A stretch of DNA of 64,000 bases, taken from the NCBI GenBank assembly GCA_013396655.1, contig WBMV01004761.1, forward strand, positions 62,186-126,185, written 5' to 3'. The DNA is from Campylorhamphus procurvoides (lineage: Eukaryota; Chordata; Aves; Passeriformes; Dendrocolaptidae). Shown here piece after piece: positions 45,741-58,900 of the stretch (position 1 is its first letter; each line of letters starts with the position of its first letter). A program made the translations under genes and the position numbers. A model generated the notes under the pieces. It saw only the letters and a list, made by a program, of their open reading frames with translations. It ran no database searches and was not told the origin of the DNA.

Positions 45741-48439
45741 TGGCCCTAGGAAAGAAGCTCTGCACTGCCGTCCTTCTGTTGCCAGGGCTGAACAGAATGA
45801 TCCACACAGGTGTCACCAGCCGTGGGGCTCCTTCTCCTCCCCTGGTGCCACTTGCAGCTGGGGAGGCAGTGGCTGTACAGCCTCACTGCAGCAACTGGCA
45901 TCGAGCCTGCAGGAGCCCAGGCTCCACTTGGCACCTGCTTCCTAACGCACTGCACCTTGTGCCAGGGGGTAAATCCTTGCTAAGGAGGGAGCAGGTCGCA
46001 CATGAGTACAGGAGCTGTGTCCCTTGCCCGAGGGAAAGGCAATTAGGTATTTAAAACCAGCCACAGCATGGTCCTGCTGCCACACCTCCAAGGGAACACT
46101 GCAGCCCTGGCCAGCATGCACAGGAACTGCCCTGTCCCATCCCTACCTGTCACAGGCAGCTTATTCTGCCCCCCGTGGTGCAGAGAAGGCCCTGGGGTGC
46201 TCTGCTCTGGGTTGTTGCAGGGGCTGCTCCATCTTCTTGTCAGCCAAAGGCAGCTGTGTCAGTGCCTGCAGGCTGGAGATGTAGGGGGTTCCCTGCTGGG
46301 GTCACCATTGTGTTCTGCAGAGCTGCAGACAGCATGGTGCTTTCAGACAAGGAACAAGAGGCCTGTACTGCCTGGGTTTGTTCCTGCTTTGGACTTGTGC
46401 CCGACTCCAGCTTTTTCTCTGGCCTTGACCACCACTGACTGCCCTGCCTGCTCAGATCCACCCAGGACAGTGTCCATCCTTCTTGTGACCCCACTGTCTT
46501 GTTCATCTCCTGTCTTATTCCCCCTCAGTGACCCTCAAACCCACTTTCACAGCTGACGCTCCTGGGGCAGGAGACAGCTCCTACATAAACCTGTCACAGA
46601 GACAGTTCCGCGTCCTGCCCTCTATGCTTGGGAAGTTTCTGTGAAACACTTGCACACATACCTGTGCCATTTCATTGTTTTCTTCCCTCAAACTTCACTC
46701 TGCAGCCATGACTGCAGGGACTTGGCAGCAGGCACAGTTTGTCTTTCAGTCTTCAGTTCTCTTTGTTTTCAGGCCTTTCCTCTTCCCTATGCTTTGGCTG
46801 TGGGCTGCCAGGAGAAGGAGTTCTTTTGTCCTCTGGTGACGCTGCGCCCCTGGCACACGAAGCCACAGAGCCTGAACACAGCAAGGTGGGAATGGAGCTG
46901 GGGTCACTCCTCCGTCTCTCAGCAGCCTTCCCCAGGCCTCACCTCCCCATTGTGCTGTCCTCCAAGCAACGGCCACTGTACACAATGTACTGAGCATGCA
47001 GCAGCCGCCTGGGAAGCACTCAGGATCCAGACTGCACAGAGAGCAGCAGGGAGCATTCTGAGGGCTGGCTGACCTACAAGCAGCATCACACGTCAGGAAA
47101 GTGCTCCCAGCCAGGCTGCACTCCAGAGGTCTAGCACACCTCACCCTTTCCCAAAGGCTTTAGCTGTCCACCCAAATCATGTGTCCCAAGTTTCTGAATG
47201 GATATGGCAGGAGAGGACACATAACTTCCTACTGGGACTGTAGAGTGGGCTGACATTTGCTATCGAGGCTACGAGCAAGACTCCCCCCTACCACATCATT
47301 CCCAAATCATCTTCCCCCATCCCAGCTTCAGTGCATGCAGTTTCCCATCTACCTGATTTTTGCAGCAAAGCCTCTGATGCCAGAGGAAATGCTCACTTGT
47401 GCCAGGAGAGCCTGTGAGCCACGGCTGCATTCCTGGCAACAGGGCAGGGCTTGTGCTCACAGGACCCCCACTCCTCCTTTTGCAACACGCATGCCCCTGC
47501 AGCCTTGCCACAGCTGGGGTCCTCTCCTCCCAGGTCCCAGCCCCCAACCCATTCCACAAAGAAAAGACTGCAAGAACAATAGCTCCTTTTTTTCCTTTTT
47601 TTCTTTTGTACACAAATATATACAGGGTATTATACACATCTCTACACAGACAGTGCCACTCAGAACACACAGCTCAGCACGGGCAGAGCCCTGACAGCTG
47701 CGGAAGCAGCTTTGGGCCATGGCCGTACCTAGAGAGACCGGAGCATCCCAGCCCACCTGCTGGACCAGAGGCAAGGGCAGTAGGTGGGTGCAAGAATAAG
47801 GGAAGAATAAGGATCAACATCCCCCTGGGCCCAGCCTGAGAGTGGACCGGGAGTAATCAGCTCACGTGCTCATTTCATTCCTAGCCAATAGCTGGAGGGG
47901 ATGGGTGACTGTAATCCTGCTCCTTTGCACCCATGTGTGCTCCAGCCCCAGCCCTGAAAGCTGAGGTAGCCTGCCCTCCCAATGCACTGAAGACCCACAT
48001 TTCCTTCTCTCCATCCCCCCTTTCCTCCAGGCCTGGGATTCTTATAGAGGAAGTGTACAGGAAAGTCAGCTACGTCCTCCCTGGAGCAGCCCCCACCTGC
48101 TCTCTGTGTGTCTGGCTCCCCTCCTTTAGTGGGGAGCAAGGGGGAAGAAAGCCATGGGATGTGACCACCCTTCCCGGCAGTTGAGGTGGGCAGGGCTGAC
48201 ATTTCACTTGTTCAGGTCTATTAAAGTGCTTGGAGCTCCAGGGCCAGCACGGGTGACTGAAAAGGTAAATGACTGTCCCCTTTCATCCAGCCCCATCAAG
48301 CCCTGGAGGGCACCGCCCCAGCGAGCCGGTGCAGCACCCACAGATGACAGGCAAAGGGAGGGTGATAGTGTCTGCAATGAGCACCAAACAGGATGGTGGC
48401 AGGGTTGAGGGAAATAAATATAGCTAAATAGCAGGGGGA

Positions 48440-48445
48440 TTTATT
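48440..48445 (-). terminator. Candidate poly(A) signal of TMEM63B
   Basis: The plus strand reads tttatt, so the minus strand has a perfect AATAAA, about 1.5 kb beyond the TMEM63B stop codon (49932-49934). A later end near 47.58 kb is also possible: the minus strand there has a TATATA/TTTGT-rich stretch before an A-rich run (about 47575-47640), which looks like a 3' UTR end. No coding sequence was seen between 47.5 and 49.9 kb, so this interval is best read as 3' UTR. Confidence 0.45.
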
Positions 48446-49931
48446 ATTTTCCTTTACATTTTACACAAGGGGAAAGGGGAAGCAATTGAGGGCAACTGAT
48501 CCTGACCATAAAACCCCTCCCAGCGAGCCTTTAAATAGGGTCAGTGTCCTCCCTGCAGATGCCAGAGGCTCCAGTCCACCTCTCCATCCATCCTGTTCCC
48601 TGTCTGCCTCTGGGAGGCAGCTATCAACAGGGACAGGACAAGAGCAGAGGCAGGAGAGGAACAGCCCCCTCTCTCAGGCTGAGTTATGGCAGGGGAGCCT
48701 ACACCAGTTACGGCAGGTGAAGAAAGTCAGCACAGCCCAATGAGGCTTTTGTGCTCCTGAAGATGGTGGTCTTGGTTAGAGAGGGCTCCCAAAGGCTGCT
48801 CTCCCAGGGCTCCCTCCCTCTTTGACCACCTCAGCTGGGGGAAGACCCTGCAGCAGCTCAGGGAAGGCAGCCCTTGGGGCCCCATCACAACCAGGCAGTG
48901 CTGACCTCGCAGTGTGTCAGGGGCCTGCAGCCTGAGACCCTTTCTCCCCTCTCCCTAGCACCCAGGAGACCCCCATCACAGCCCCCTCACCCCAAGCCTG
49001 ACCCTGCTGTGCAGACACAGGGCAGCAAAGGGGGGGCTGCAGTACCACATGAGGGTCAGGTTGATTTCTTTGAAAGGGGAGTAAAATGTGCAAAGAAAAA
49101 TGCCACTTAACATGATGCTGCAATCTCCCGCCTGTGCCCCCAGGGGAGGGGGGGACAGGACCTGGGGGAGAGGCTGCCTGCGCCTCATTCTGCCCATAAG
49201 AAATGCCCTCAGCACCCCTCTTCCTGTGGGAAGCTGCCTAGCTCACACTAAAACCCTGTGCCCGTTCCCAGGGTGACGCCACCCTCGACCATGAAGCCAG
49301 GCTGTCATAGCCCTGTGGTGAGGGGGAAGTTTGTCACCAGTACTGTGCCCGGACCAGCTTCTGGAATGCCCCACCAAGTGGGTACTACGAGGGGTTGATA
49401 AAGGGGACACGCAAGCACAGGGAGAAGGTGCAACAAAAGCCACCCCCTTCCCTAAGTGGGATTTCCAATACACTGATAAAAGTTTTTTGTTTATCACTTT
49501 CCTGCAAATCTAATAAGTTATTAGTGTTTTTCACCATGATAAGTGACAGAGCGGCCTGCTGAGAAGACCCCAAATTTTCCCCTTATGCCCTTTCCCCCAA
49601 AGCACCCAGCCTTCCTCCTCCCTGCAGGTCCAGGGCAGCGCTGCAGGGGTCACAGTCCCCCTCCTCCCCAGCCCCCAGGCTTCTGGGGTCTGGGGACATG
49701 TTGAAGAAGGTAGCTAGTAAAGAGCATGCCTGCTGAGCAGTTGGGCTGACACAGGGGCAGAGGAGCAGGCAGATGGAGAGCTTGCAGCAGGGCCCCTGCC
49801 CTCACTGAAGGCAGTGTCCCTGGGGGGCAGGCAGGTGGGCAAGGGCAGTGGCCAGCACCCTTGGGTGCCTCTCCCCAGGTCTCCATGTGCACAGCCTGCC
49901 CTGCTCCTTCCCCTCCTGCCCTTTGAGGTCC

Positions 49932-52900
49932 CTACTGATGGATCTCGTTCTCTATCAGGCTGTCCTCACACGACTGGAAATCTGTGTCATTCATGCCATC
50001 GGCGTTGATGAGCTCCTCATCCTGTGATCCCTGCTCCGATCCCTGCTCCTCTGACTCTGTTGCTTCACCCTCTGGTGAGGAGTCCTGAAGCACTTGGGCG
50101 ATGTACTTCTGTCAGGGCCCAACACGGGGCAGACAAGGGGTGGGGAGAGAGCAGAAACACACGTGAGTCTGGGGAGCTTCTCCTGGCAGCAGAGCACAAC
50201 ACACCAAGCACCATGCATGAGGCTGAGCATGGGGATACGCTGAGGGGGTGAGGAAGGGTCCAGACTCCGTGGGATGTACCAGGAAAGGGGTTAAGAATGG
50301 GGCTGGCTTGGCCCTGCAACACTGGATGTGCCAAACCCCCACATTCTGGGACTGGCAGCTTGGGCTAGGAAAGAATATGGTTTCTCAGGCTCTTTGGAGC
50401 CTGTATAGACTGGAAGACTGCACTTCCATTTCTGCAGGTAGACATGCCCCTCTAAGGCTCTGCCTGCCCTCCTATGGGGATTCTCCTTTGGGTGAGATGT
50501 TGCTGCCCTTACGTATGCAGAGGCTAGGAAGGACCCTGAATTACATGTGCACACCTCAGCCCTGCTCTCCCAAGGAAGCAGGAGGGTCTGCTTTACCCCA
50601 TCTCTGTAGCTCTGTATAGACTCCAACTACAAAAACCTCATGGAAGGAAGCAGTTGGAATGAGCCAGTGAGCCAAGTTCAGAAAGCTGAATCTGGGATCT
50701 TGGAGAGTTGGCCAGGGGAGGAGAGTCCCCAAAGCACTTCCATCGCCTTCAAGGCAATGCCCACGGAGATGCCTTTGCATTGGCAATAGGACCAGCCTGG
50801 TGGGTGACAAGTCTTTGCCAGCGTGCAAGCGTGCAAAGATGCAGAACGAGAAGGGAGACTGACCCGGCTGGATTCACTGTCACAGCCAAGAGAGAGGCAG
50901 AAAGTAAACGCACAGCATCTGAGGAGCAGCGGGAAAGGGGTGTGTGTGTGGGGTTATACTTCATCACCCAGAGCAGGTGAGGGGCACAGTGCCCAACACT
51001 TGCCTCCCACCCTCACTGGATCCAGGTGCTGACTCAGAAAAATGAAAAGTGAGGAGTGAGGTACTTGGACAGGAGTTACCTCCCCCTTTCCAAACCCAGG
51101 TAAGGAGTGTGCCAGGGCACGGAGATGGGTACAGTGACTCACAGCTGATTTAGGAGCTGGCAGATTGGTGGCAGGTCTTCCGTTCTGCCTGTTGTCCATG
51201 GCATCCACCTCTGTGTGGTCAATCTGGAGAGGAAATGAGAAATGAGAGACTGCCAGGGCAACACACTTGCTGTCCCACTTTAGGAGCAGCACACAGGCAG
51301 CTGAGACAGCCTTGGCACTGTCCCCTCTGTGAAGCCAAGGTTGAAAGGCTGTGCTGAAGAGCAGGCTGGGACTCCCTGAGAGCCCCTGCTGTTTTGTGAC
51401 ACATCTGTGATCCTAAGGAGGAGGTTCCCGTACTCAGCATTCCACCTCACCTTGTAGTTGTGAGCGCTGAGGTATTTGAAGTGCCCGAAGCAGACGTGAC
51501 ACAGACAGATCACAATGGTGATCACGAGGACCACAAACGTGAACATGGAAGTGGGGGCCAGGAACCCTGGGGCAAAGGAAAACCAAAGTGGTGGTGTCAG
51601 AGGGACTGTGACTGTGCTCCATGGCTGGGGGCTGCCAGGACCAGAGCCTGGGCAGGGAAGTGGCTCTGTAGGAGGCCAAGGGCTGGCATCCCAGTCCAGT
51701 GCTCACCTGTGCGCATGGTGGAGAAGAAAAGAAGCCAGAAGAGGCAGAGGATGGGGGCTGCCACTACCTGATTCACAGCCCCTGAATGGATCTTCTTGTC
51801 CAGCTTAGCAGGCAGGTAAGCATAATACAGGTTGTATCGGTCCACCAGGTGCTTAAGCAGCATGTACATGAGCCCTGGGAGAAAGAAAAGGATGCCAGCA
51901 GAGTGGGGAATCAGCCTTTTTCCTAGACTGAGAGGGACTATCTCCCCCACATCAGCCTTCTTGCCTCCCCTCTGTCTCTGACACAGAGGGGTATCATTTA
52001 CCAAAAGGGACGATGATGGGGCAGGTGATGCTGTATGTCATGACCACAGTGAAGACGCACATCATCCAGGCATAAGCAGCCCCAAACTGGAACTCATAGG
52101 CCTGGTGCTGCAGGAGGAAATGGAGACCCATCAGCAGGACCCTGGGAGCTGAGTGTGTGTGTGCAACACACCCAGTTCTACACACACCATTGGGCAACCC
52201 AATGAGGGTCCCACTGCAGCACTCCCATCCCTGGGTGCAGGCCACAACCCATCCCCTCTGCCCTGCTACATACTCGTTTGACGTTCCTCCGCTCGGCCGC
52301 CGAGCGGGCCAGGCAGAGGCGTATCATGTACATGAGCAAACCGGGGATGCGCAGCAGGTCCATGGCATTCCCGATGAAGGCAGAAGCGATGACATAGTTG
52401 ACAAAGAAAGCCCCATTGTCCGGCAGGAACACACACCTGGGGAGGTGCAACAAGAGCAGGCTGCAGGAGGTGCTTCCTCCTTGCAGAGCAGCAGCTGGGA
52501 GCCCCCAGCACCTTTGGATGCCAACAAGAACCATTTTCCATTTTAAAGAAAGTGTTTCTGCTCAACTCCACTTACTCAAATCGCACAGCGGCTTCAGCGA
52601 GGAACTTTTTGTCAAACAACCAGCGGAAAAATACATCCAAGCTGTGGGGGAAGAGGGCAAAAAGAAAAGAGGGACCATCAGAAGCAGCAATAGACAGACA
52701 TGTACATGGCAATTATGTGGAAGCTGCTCTAGAGGGACCAAAAGCTCTGACCACCGACTATTTTGTTCCCTCTCAGAATGTGTCACCAGCAATTATGTAA
52801 ATCAGACGCTGGAAAACAAAACAAAACAGTGAAGCACTCAAAAAAGGATGTAAAGCTTCCCACTTGCATGTTCTTATCCCTTTGCCCCAATCCTATTGGT

Positions 52901-55900
52901 ATTTTCCTCTCTCCTCTGTTTTGGGCACAACATCCATGCAAGGAACAGGTGACTGACAGAAGAATGTGTTTAAGTGCAAGTACCCTCCAAGAGGAAATTA
53001 AAAAAATCCCTTAGGGGAAACAAATCTCATTTTCCTAAATTCTGATTTTTTTAAATAAAACCACCCCATCCTCTTGCACTGGTGGAATACAGAGCTCCAG
53101 AGGCAACAGCAGGGGTATCAGCTCACCAGAAGGAATGGCAGTCTGTTTAATGATGAAAATGCAAATCTGTCAAGAGCATTTACCTGCCTAAGTTGTAAGG
53201 TTATATGCAACAAGGCATTTTTAATCTGTTTTGGAAACACTGCTCTAGTCACCCAGTGGGATGGAGGACTACTCTTCTGCCTCTATCAGAGGGTTTTTCT
53301 ATTCTCAAGAGCTGCCTAACATCACCACTGATGGGCTGTATCCCAAATCCTGAATTTAGGCAGGGTGTAGATCATAGAATCATAGAATGGTGTGGGTTGT
53401 AAGGGATGTTAAAGATCCCCCACCCCTCTGTGAGAGTCTCCCTGGATTGTTTAACTGGATCAAATCAATCAGCTTGTGTAGGGGGGGCCAGGCCTCCAGT
53501 ATTGGGAGCCACATGGCCTATGGCCTAACAGCTGCCTGGAATGCACATGACAACAGGAACCATGTGCAAGAATCTGTCAACCAAAAAGGCCCAGGTACAC
53601 CACATCCCCTGGAGCTTTTGATTGCCTGGACCACCCCTCACTAGGGCTGGGAGGGTACTGAGTGGTCAGTGAACTAGGAAGGGGGAGCATGCTGGCCAAA
53701 CCATATAAACCAGAGGAGCATGGGGGGCTCAGTCTTGCCTCTCTCTTGGGACCTGCCATAGTGATGTGACCTTTTGGTGCTACCTATACAATTTTCTTAT
53801 TCTAACCTCTCCTCTTTAGTCCTGTTTCTTCTCTTAATCTCTTTCCTTTCTTTACTCTTTCCTTAATCTCTTGTGGGTCACTTAAAACTGATGGATTGTA
53901 TTTTACTTAAGTTGTGGTTGTCGTGTGCTGGGTGCTTTAGTGAAATCCTTCTCTTTGGTTGTATGTTAAGCCTGTAAACCTTTTGCTAAAGTGGCTATTT
54001 CCTCACTAAATTAATAGAAGTCTCTTGGAAAATTTGTGTAGTGTGTTCTTTTTACACAAATTCAAAGTATTAAAGAACTAAAGGCTCTGCAGGAGTTCCA
54101 TTGAGCAAAGTCTCTTGGAGTAGGATATAAGTAAATCACCTGGGCAGCACGTGGCTTTACCCAGGGCTTTACATCCACAATGTGTAAGGAACAAACTACC
54201 TGTCCCACACCGACTCCCAGTTTTTTCTTCCTTACACTGTTCCCCTACTTGGCCCCTGTTCAGTGCTGGAAGCCCACGCCAATGGCTGGCAGGTGATGCA
54301 TCTGTGTTTCCGACATGGCAATTCTATAAACTCTGCAGGAAGATATGAGGCTCACATCCAAATTGATGAGCAGTGCTGCACACACACTATCCCACCCAGC
54401 CAAGCACTGCAACCTACTCAAGTTCAGCTTAAATGTGGAATTCACTGGTTTTGTGCAAAATTCAGAGTGCACACTGAGCACAGAAGTTGGGAGTACCAGC
54501 AGACCTTGAGTGAACTTTTCACATGTATCCACCAACCATACCAACTTTTGCTCCATTATTTTAACACCATGGCACATGCCAATGTGTCTGTAGATTGAGT
54601 CAGTAAGGTCCTAGAGACACAGTCACGTATGATCTGGCCTGTGCCACCCAACCAAAACCAAACACCATTTTCTCAAGGCAATGGTGGCCAGGGCACCAGT
54701 GCAACGAGGAAAGGATGTAGTATATATAGGAGAACAAGCAAAGGTGCGGGTCCACCCTCACCATACTCCAGATCTCTGCACTTGGACTCCATTCCCACCA
54801 GCCCTACCTGCTCAGGCCCAGTGACGGCAGTAGCAAGACCATGAAGATGAGAAAGGTGTAACACTTGTGCATGGTTGTCCTGTTCTCTCCAGACCTGAGG
54901 GCAGAGAGGAGGCTGTTAACCTTTCATTGTCACCCTGCCGGCCCCTTGAGCTGTGCTCCCATGGCTTTTTCATCATTAAGTACTTCTCAATCTCTAGCCT
55001 GAATCTCACCCTGTCCACTACTGGTACATGAATATGTCCCCTTTCCCTCCAGTATGTTTGAAATCTGTTACTGAGTCCCAGTTCCTTCCCCCTTGTCTCA
55101 CAGGCTCTGCAATCATCTCCCTTGACCTGCAATCCTCAGAGCTGGTGACAATCTCCCCACCAGTCTCTGCAACACAGAGCAGAAAACAAAGCTTACATTG
55201 CATATCCTGTGGGAAATATATCTCACAAGCAGCACATTTCTAGTGCTCTGCACTTCAAATACCTTCCCTGTGGCCAGAAGCTGAAGCAGCTGAAACAATT
55301 TTCCCTTGGAAAAGCTGTAACTTACCCATGGGTACAGGCACACCACCCCTGCCTGCTCAAGACTTCCTTCTCTACTAGCATTTCTCAGAGTGACAAGCCC
55401 CAACTTTTCCCAGCTTTCTTTTTCTGCTTGTAGACATACATACAGCTCTGCTCAGACAACCATGCTGCACAACAGCAGCTAAAGGCTGGCAGAACAGCTG
55501 TCCATAGCAGTCCCCAGGTATCCAAGACGTGCAACATAACACCGTGCTTTGAGTGGAAGACAGAATCACAGAACAGAACTTCAAACAGAAGGATACAGCC
55601 AGGAGCTTTACATCAGTGAGAAGTGCCTAGCAGCCAGGCAGCTTGCTGATATGGCTAAGAACACGTGGTGGCTGTCTTTACCTGGTCCAGTGTGCTTCAA
55701 AGAAGGCAGAGTAGTATACAATGGTGGGCAGAAGAGCAGAGAAAGACCACAGCAGCAGGGTCGGGAAGAACTGGGTGATGATTGGATTCTGCAACAAGGC
55801 AGAGAAAAAATCAGTGTTACATGATGCAGCAGCTCTTGCGCCAGCCACAGGTACAGTTGCCTTTGCTGATGCCAAGTCCCCAGCACTGTGGCTGCCACTG

Positions 55901-58900
55901 CACCCTGGCCAGGCTCAGCACCTCCCTCATGGTCAGGCTGACAGGACCTGGGGAACATCTCTCTCCCTATCAGCCTTGCAAGGGATGTTGTGTCTCGAGG
56001 TGGTCCCCATGCTACCCATCCTGCACCCATCTCCAAAGTTCTTACATTGAGGTACTCCACAGGCTTGGTGACATTGAATTTGTCCATAGTAGTGATGATG
56101 ATAGCAGGGGTGGTGAGGAAGAAGAGAAGGATGAAGAGGATCACATTGATCACAAAGCAGCGGATCCACCATACGAAGCCCTGGACAGAGAGGTGTTCCC
56201 TGGGAGGGAGAAGGCCATCAGGATGGCTGTCCAGGGTAGAATAGCAGGTCCAGGTCTTCACATGCACACCACAGCTCAGACTGTGTGAACAGCACTTGAG
56301 GTGCCAGCCCAAGGCTTTCCCCCTCCCAGTCAGCCCTACAGAGTTGCTCACCAGTAGATGTTCTGTGGGTCAGGGGCATAGCTGACAGTCCAGTTGGAGA
56401 CATGGAGGGACTCACTGCAGGAGGAAGCCCTGGGCTCCCCACGGCATGCACAACCTTGGCACTTACAAGCATTGAAATCCTTGAGGATTCTGGAGAAAAG
56501 AAGAAGGACGATGCTGATGCAAAGGGCTGGTAGGCACAAGCCAAGGGGATGCCTGAAGTGCTGGCATTCCTCTGATTTAAGGTGACAGCTGGGACAGGTC
56601 ACCTTCCTGGGGAGGGCAAGACCCTTTGCACTCACATGGCTGTGATGGTCTCATTGTGGAAGGTGACAAAGGCCATCCCCAGAGGCTTTTCATTCACCTT
56701 CTCCTTCTCCCGCTTGTAATCATCTTTGAGCTTCTCCTCCAGCTTGGTGTAGTACTCAATGGCCTCCACCTGAGCAAAAGGACAGAGGTCAGACAAGAGA
56801 TGACGTGGGGAACCAAAGCCACCATGGCTCCATCTGTCCAATACCTCCAGCTCTCCCCTACCTCCTCACAGCCCCTGATGACACAGCAGCATAGGTGACC
56901 ACAGGGCTTGGGGTTGATCATGCTTGTGTGGCTGGTCTTGCTCTTCAGATTGGTGAAGTAGATTCGCCCACGCTCAGCTTTCTTCCTGAAACAGGAGAGA
57001 GGAAGAGAGGGAAGGCTCAGAAGAGCTCCTATGGCACCAGACTTGGGAGGGAACCAGCAACACTGGCCCACTCTGCCTTCTTTCCCAAACTAGGCGTTAC
57101 CTCTCCGCATCAAGGAACATCAGCCGGGCCACATCATAGCAGGGCCGGGCCTCCAGGACAGTGCAGTTGGCATAGGCCTCCCTGTGGATGAGAAGCACCA
57201 GTTCATCACACCTGGCACCAAAGGCTGTACCCCCCAAGCAAACCCCACACATCCAGGACTTCTCTCTTGCCCCAAGAAGAGTGTCCTTGGCTGAGTGTCA
57301 TAACACATACCAAGAGTTTGCAGGGGAGCCTGCAGGCTCCGTACCTCGTAGCAGAAGCAACACATAGGGTAAATGCTACATCCTCTGGACTTTGGCACAA
57401 GGAACCTCTCTGGACATTTGCCCCGTAGCAGCAAGGAGCCTCTCTGACCCTACCCTCCCTCTCTGCCTTCACAGGCTTGGGGTCAGAAAGAAAGTTCTCA
57501 AAGGGTAAAGGCATTTCTCTTCTACCCATGGTGCTTTTAAAAATGGCCCTGACAGTGTGTTCATTGAGGTTCCGACAGAAGAGGAATATAATTTTTTTGT
57601 TAAAATTATGTACCTTCTACAAGGACTGTGATCAGGACAGCAGCACAATATCCCACAGGCACTGCTTGAGCACCTCCTGCCTGTATCTCATCTCTGAACG
57701 TGGCCACATCTCAGGACATGCCCTGTCCACTGCTTACCACACTGACCTGCTATGGCTCTGCAAGAGACAGCTGGGCATATCCCAGCACAAAACCAAGGAT
57801 GCTGCACATTCAGATAAAAAGTTAGCAAAAAAATAACAGTAAGATGCCCAAAATAAAGGCATTCACTGATTCTGCCTGGCTCTCTGCTCTCGATGTATTA
57901 TTGCTGTTCCAGGTAAAACTAGCACTATTCTGCTGTTACAGAGCAGTCTTTAGGGACACAGTGAGACTCACTCAAAATGCTTCTTGATCTTCTCTGGCTC
58001 AGCATATTTTGAGATTCCATTGATGAAGAGAGTTCGCTTAACCTGGAAGAAAGAAAAGAAAGGAAGGAAGGAAGTAAGGAAGGAAAAAAGGAAATAAAGA
58101 AAAGAAAGAAAGAGGCATGTAGGTGTGGACAGTATAAAAGATCAGATTGTAGGAAAACCCCTCCCAAGACCTGAGTCAGTTATGAAAAAGGGCAGCCCCA
58201 TCACTTCTTATCTCCTGAGTGGAGGCCTCTCTTGTTTCGCCATAGGCAGTCAGAGCTGCTGCTCTGGAGAAAATCTGCCTTTGGCCAGGCAGAATAAAAG
58301 AACAGCCAAAACATGACAGCCCCAAATTTCTGGGAGAAGTGAGGTACTCAGCACCCTCTCCAAGGCTACCTGGTTTGACCAGAGGGCATAGGAAAATGTG
58401 CCTGAAAGAGTGATAAGATCCTGCTCACCAAGTCATCCTCTTTGTAGCGCATCTTGGAGGTGTGTCGGCGCATGCTGAGCACTGTCAGCAGCAGGTACAG
58501 AAAGGCAAAGATGGTGTGCAGCCACAGCAGGTGATTCCTGTCACAAGGGAAACCACAAAGGTCAATGCAAGGTTGCCACAAGTCTGTGTATGGCTGGTCA
58601 GGCCCTGAAGGAACTGGGGCCACGAGATGTGTAATCAGCACAGCACACACACACCCCTTACAACCAAATTCCAGGAGCTCAGCCTAGAAATTGAAGCAGG
58701 GACAGCAGCCTCATGGCAAGGGCAGAAATGCAACGTTCAAGGAGGTGAGGCTCTGCAGCAAGTGAACATTTACAAAACACCCCTTGAGGGCCTCAATTAT
58801 CCATCCCAACCCTGCCTATACATACCTAGAATTCAGGTTAGCTATAGTTGTCCTTCCAAAGCTGTAGGCATTGTTTTCTAGGGAGAAAGAGGCAGACAGA

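Larger units (their letters stand above)
42431..47570. other. Intergenic region between TMEM63B and CAPN11
   Basis: Apart from the CpG island at 44.64-44.96 kb and the minisatellite at 45.6-45.7 kb, I see only non-coding sequence. Minor CpG enrichment continues to about 45.2 kb. The longer plus-strand open frames at 45.2-46.6 kb have biased composition and no recognisable domain. Confidence 0.5.

Noticed and set aside
45218..46054. 278-codon plus-strand open frame
   Set aside because: It is driven by a low-complexity TGGCATGGC-type repeat and CpG-island composition; it has no splice context, domain or conserved motif.
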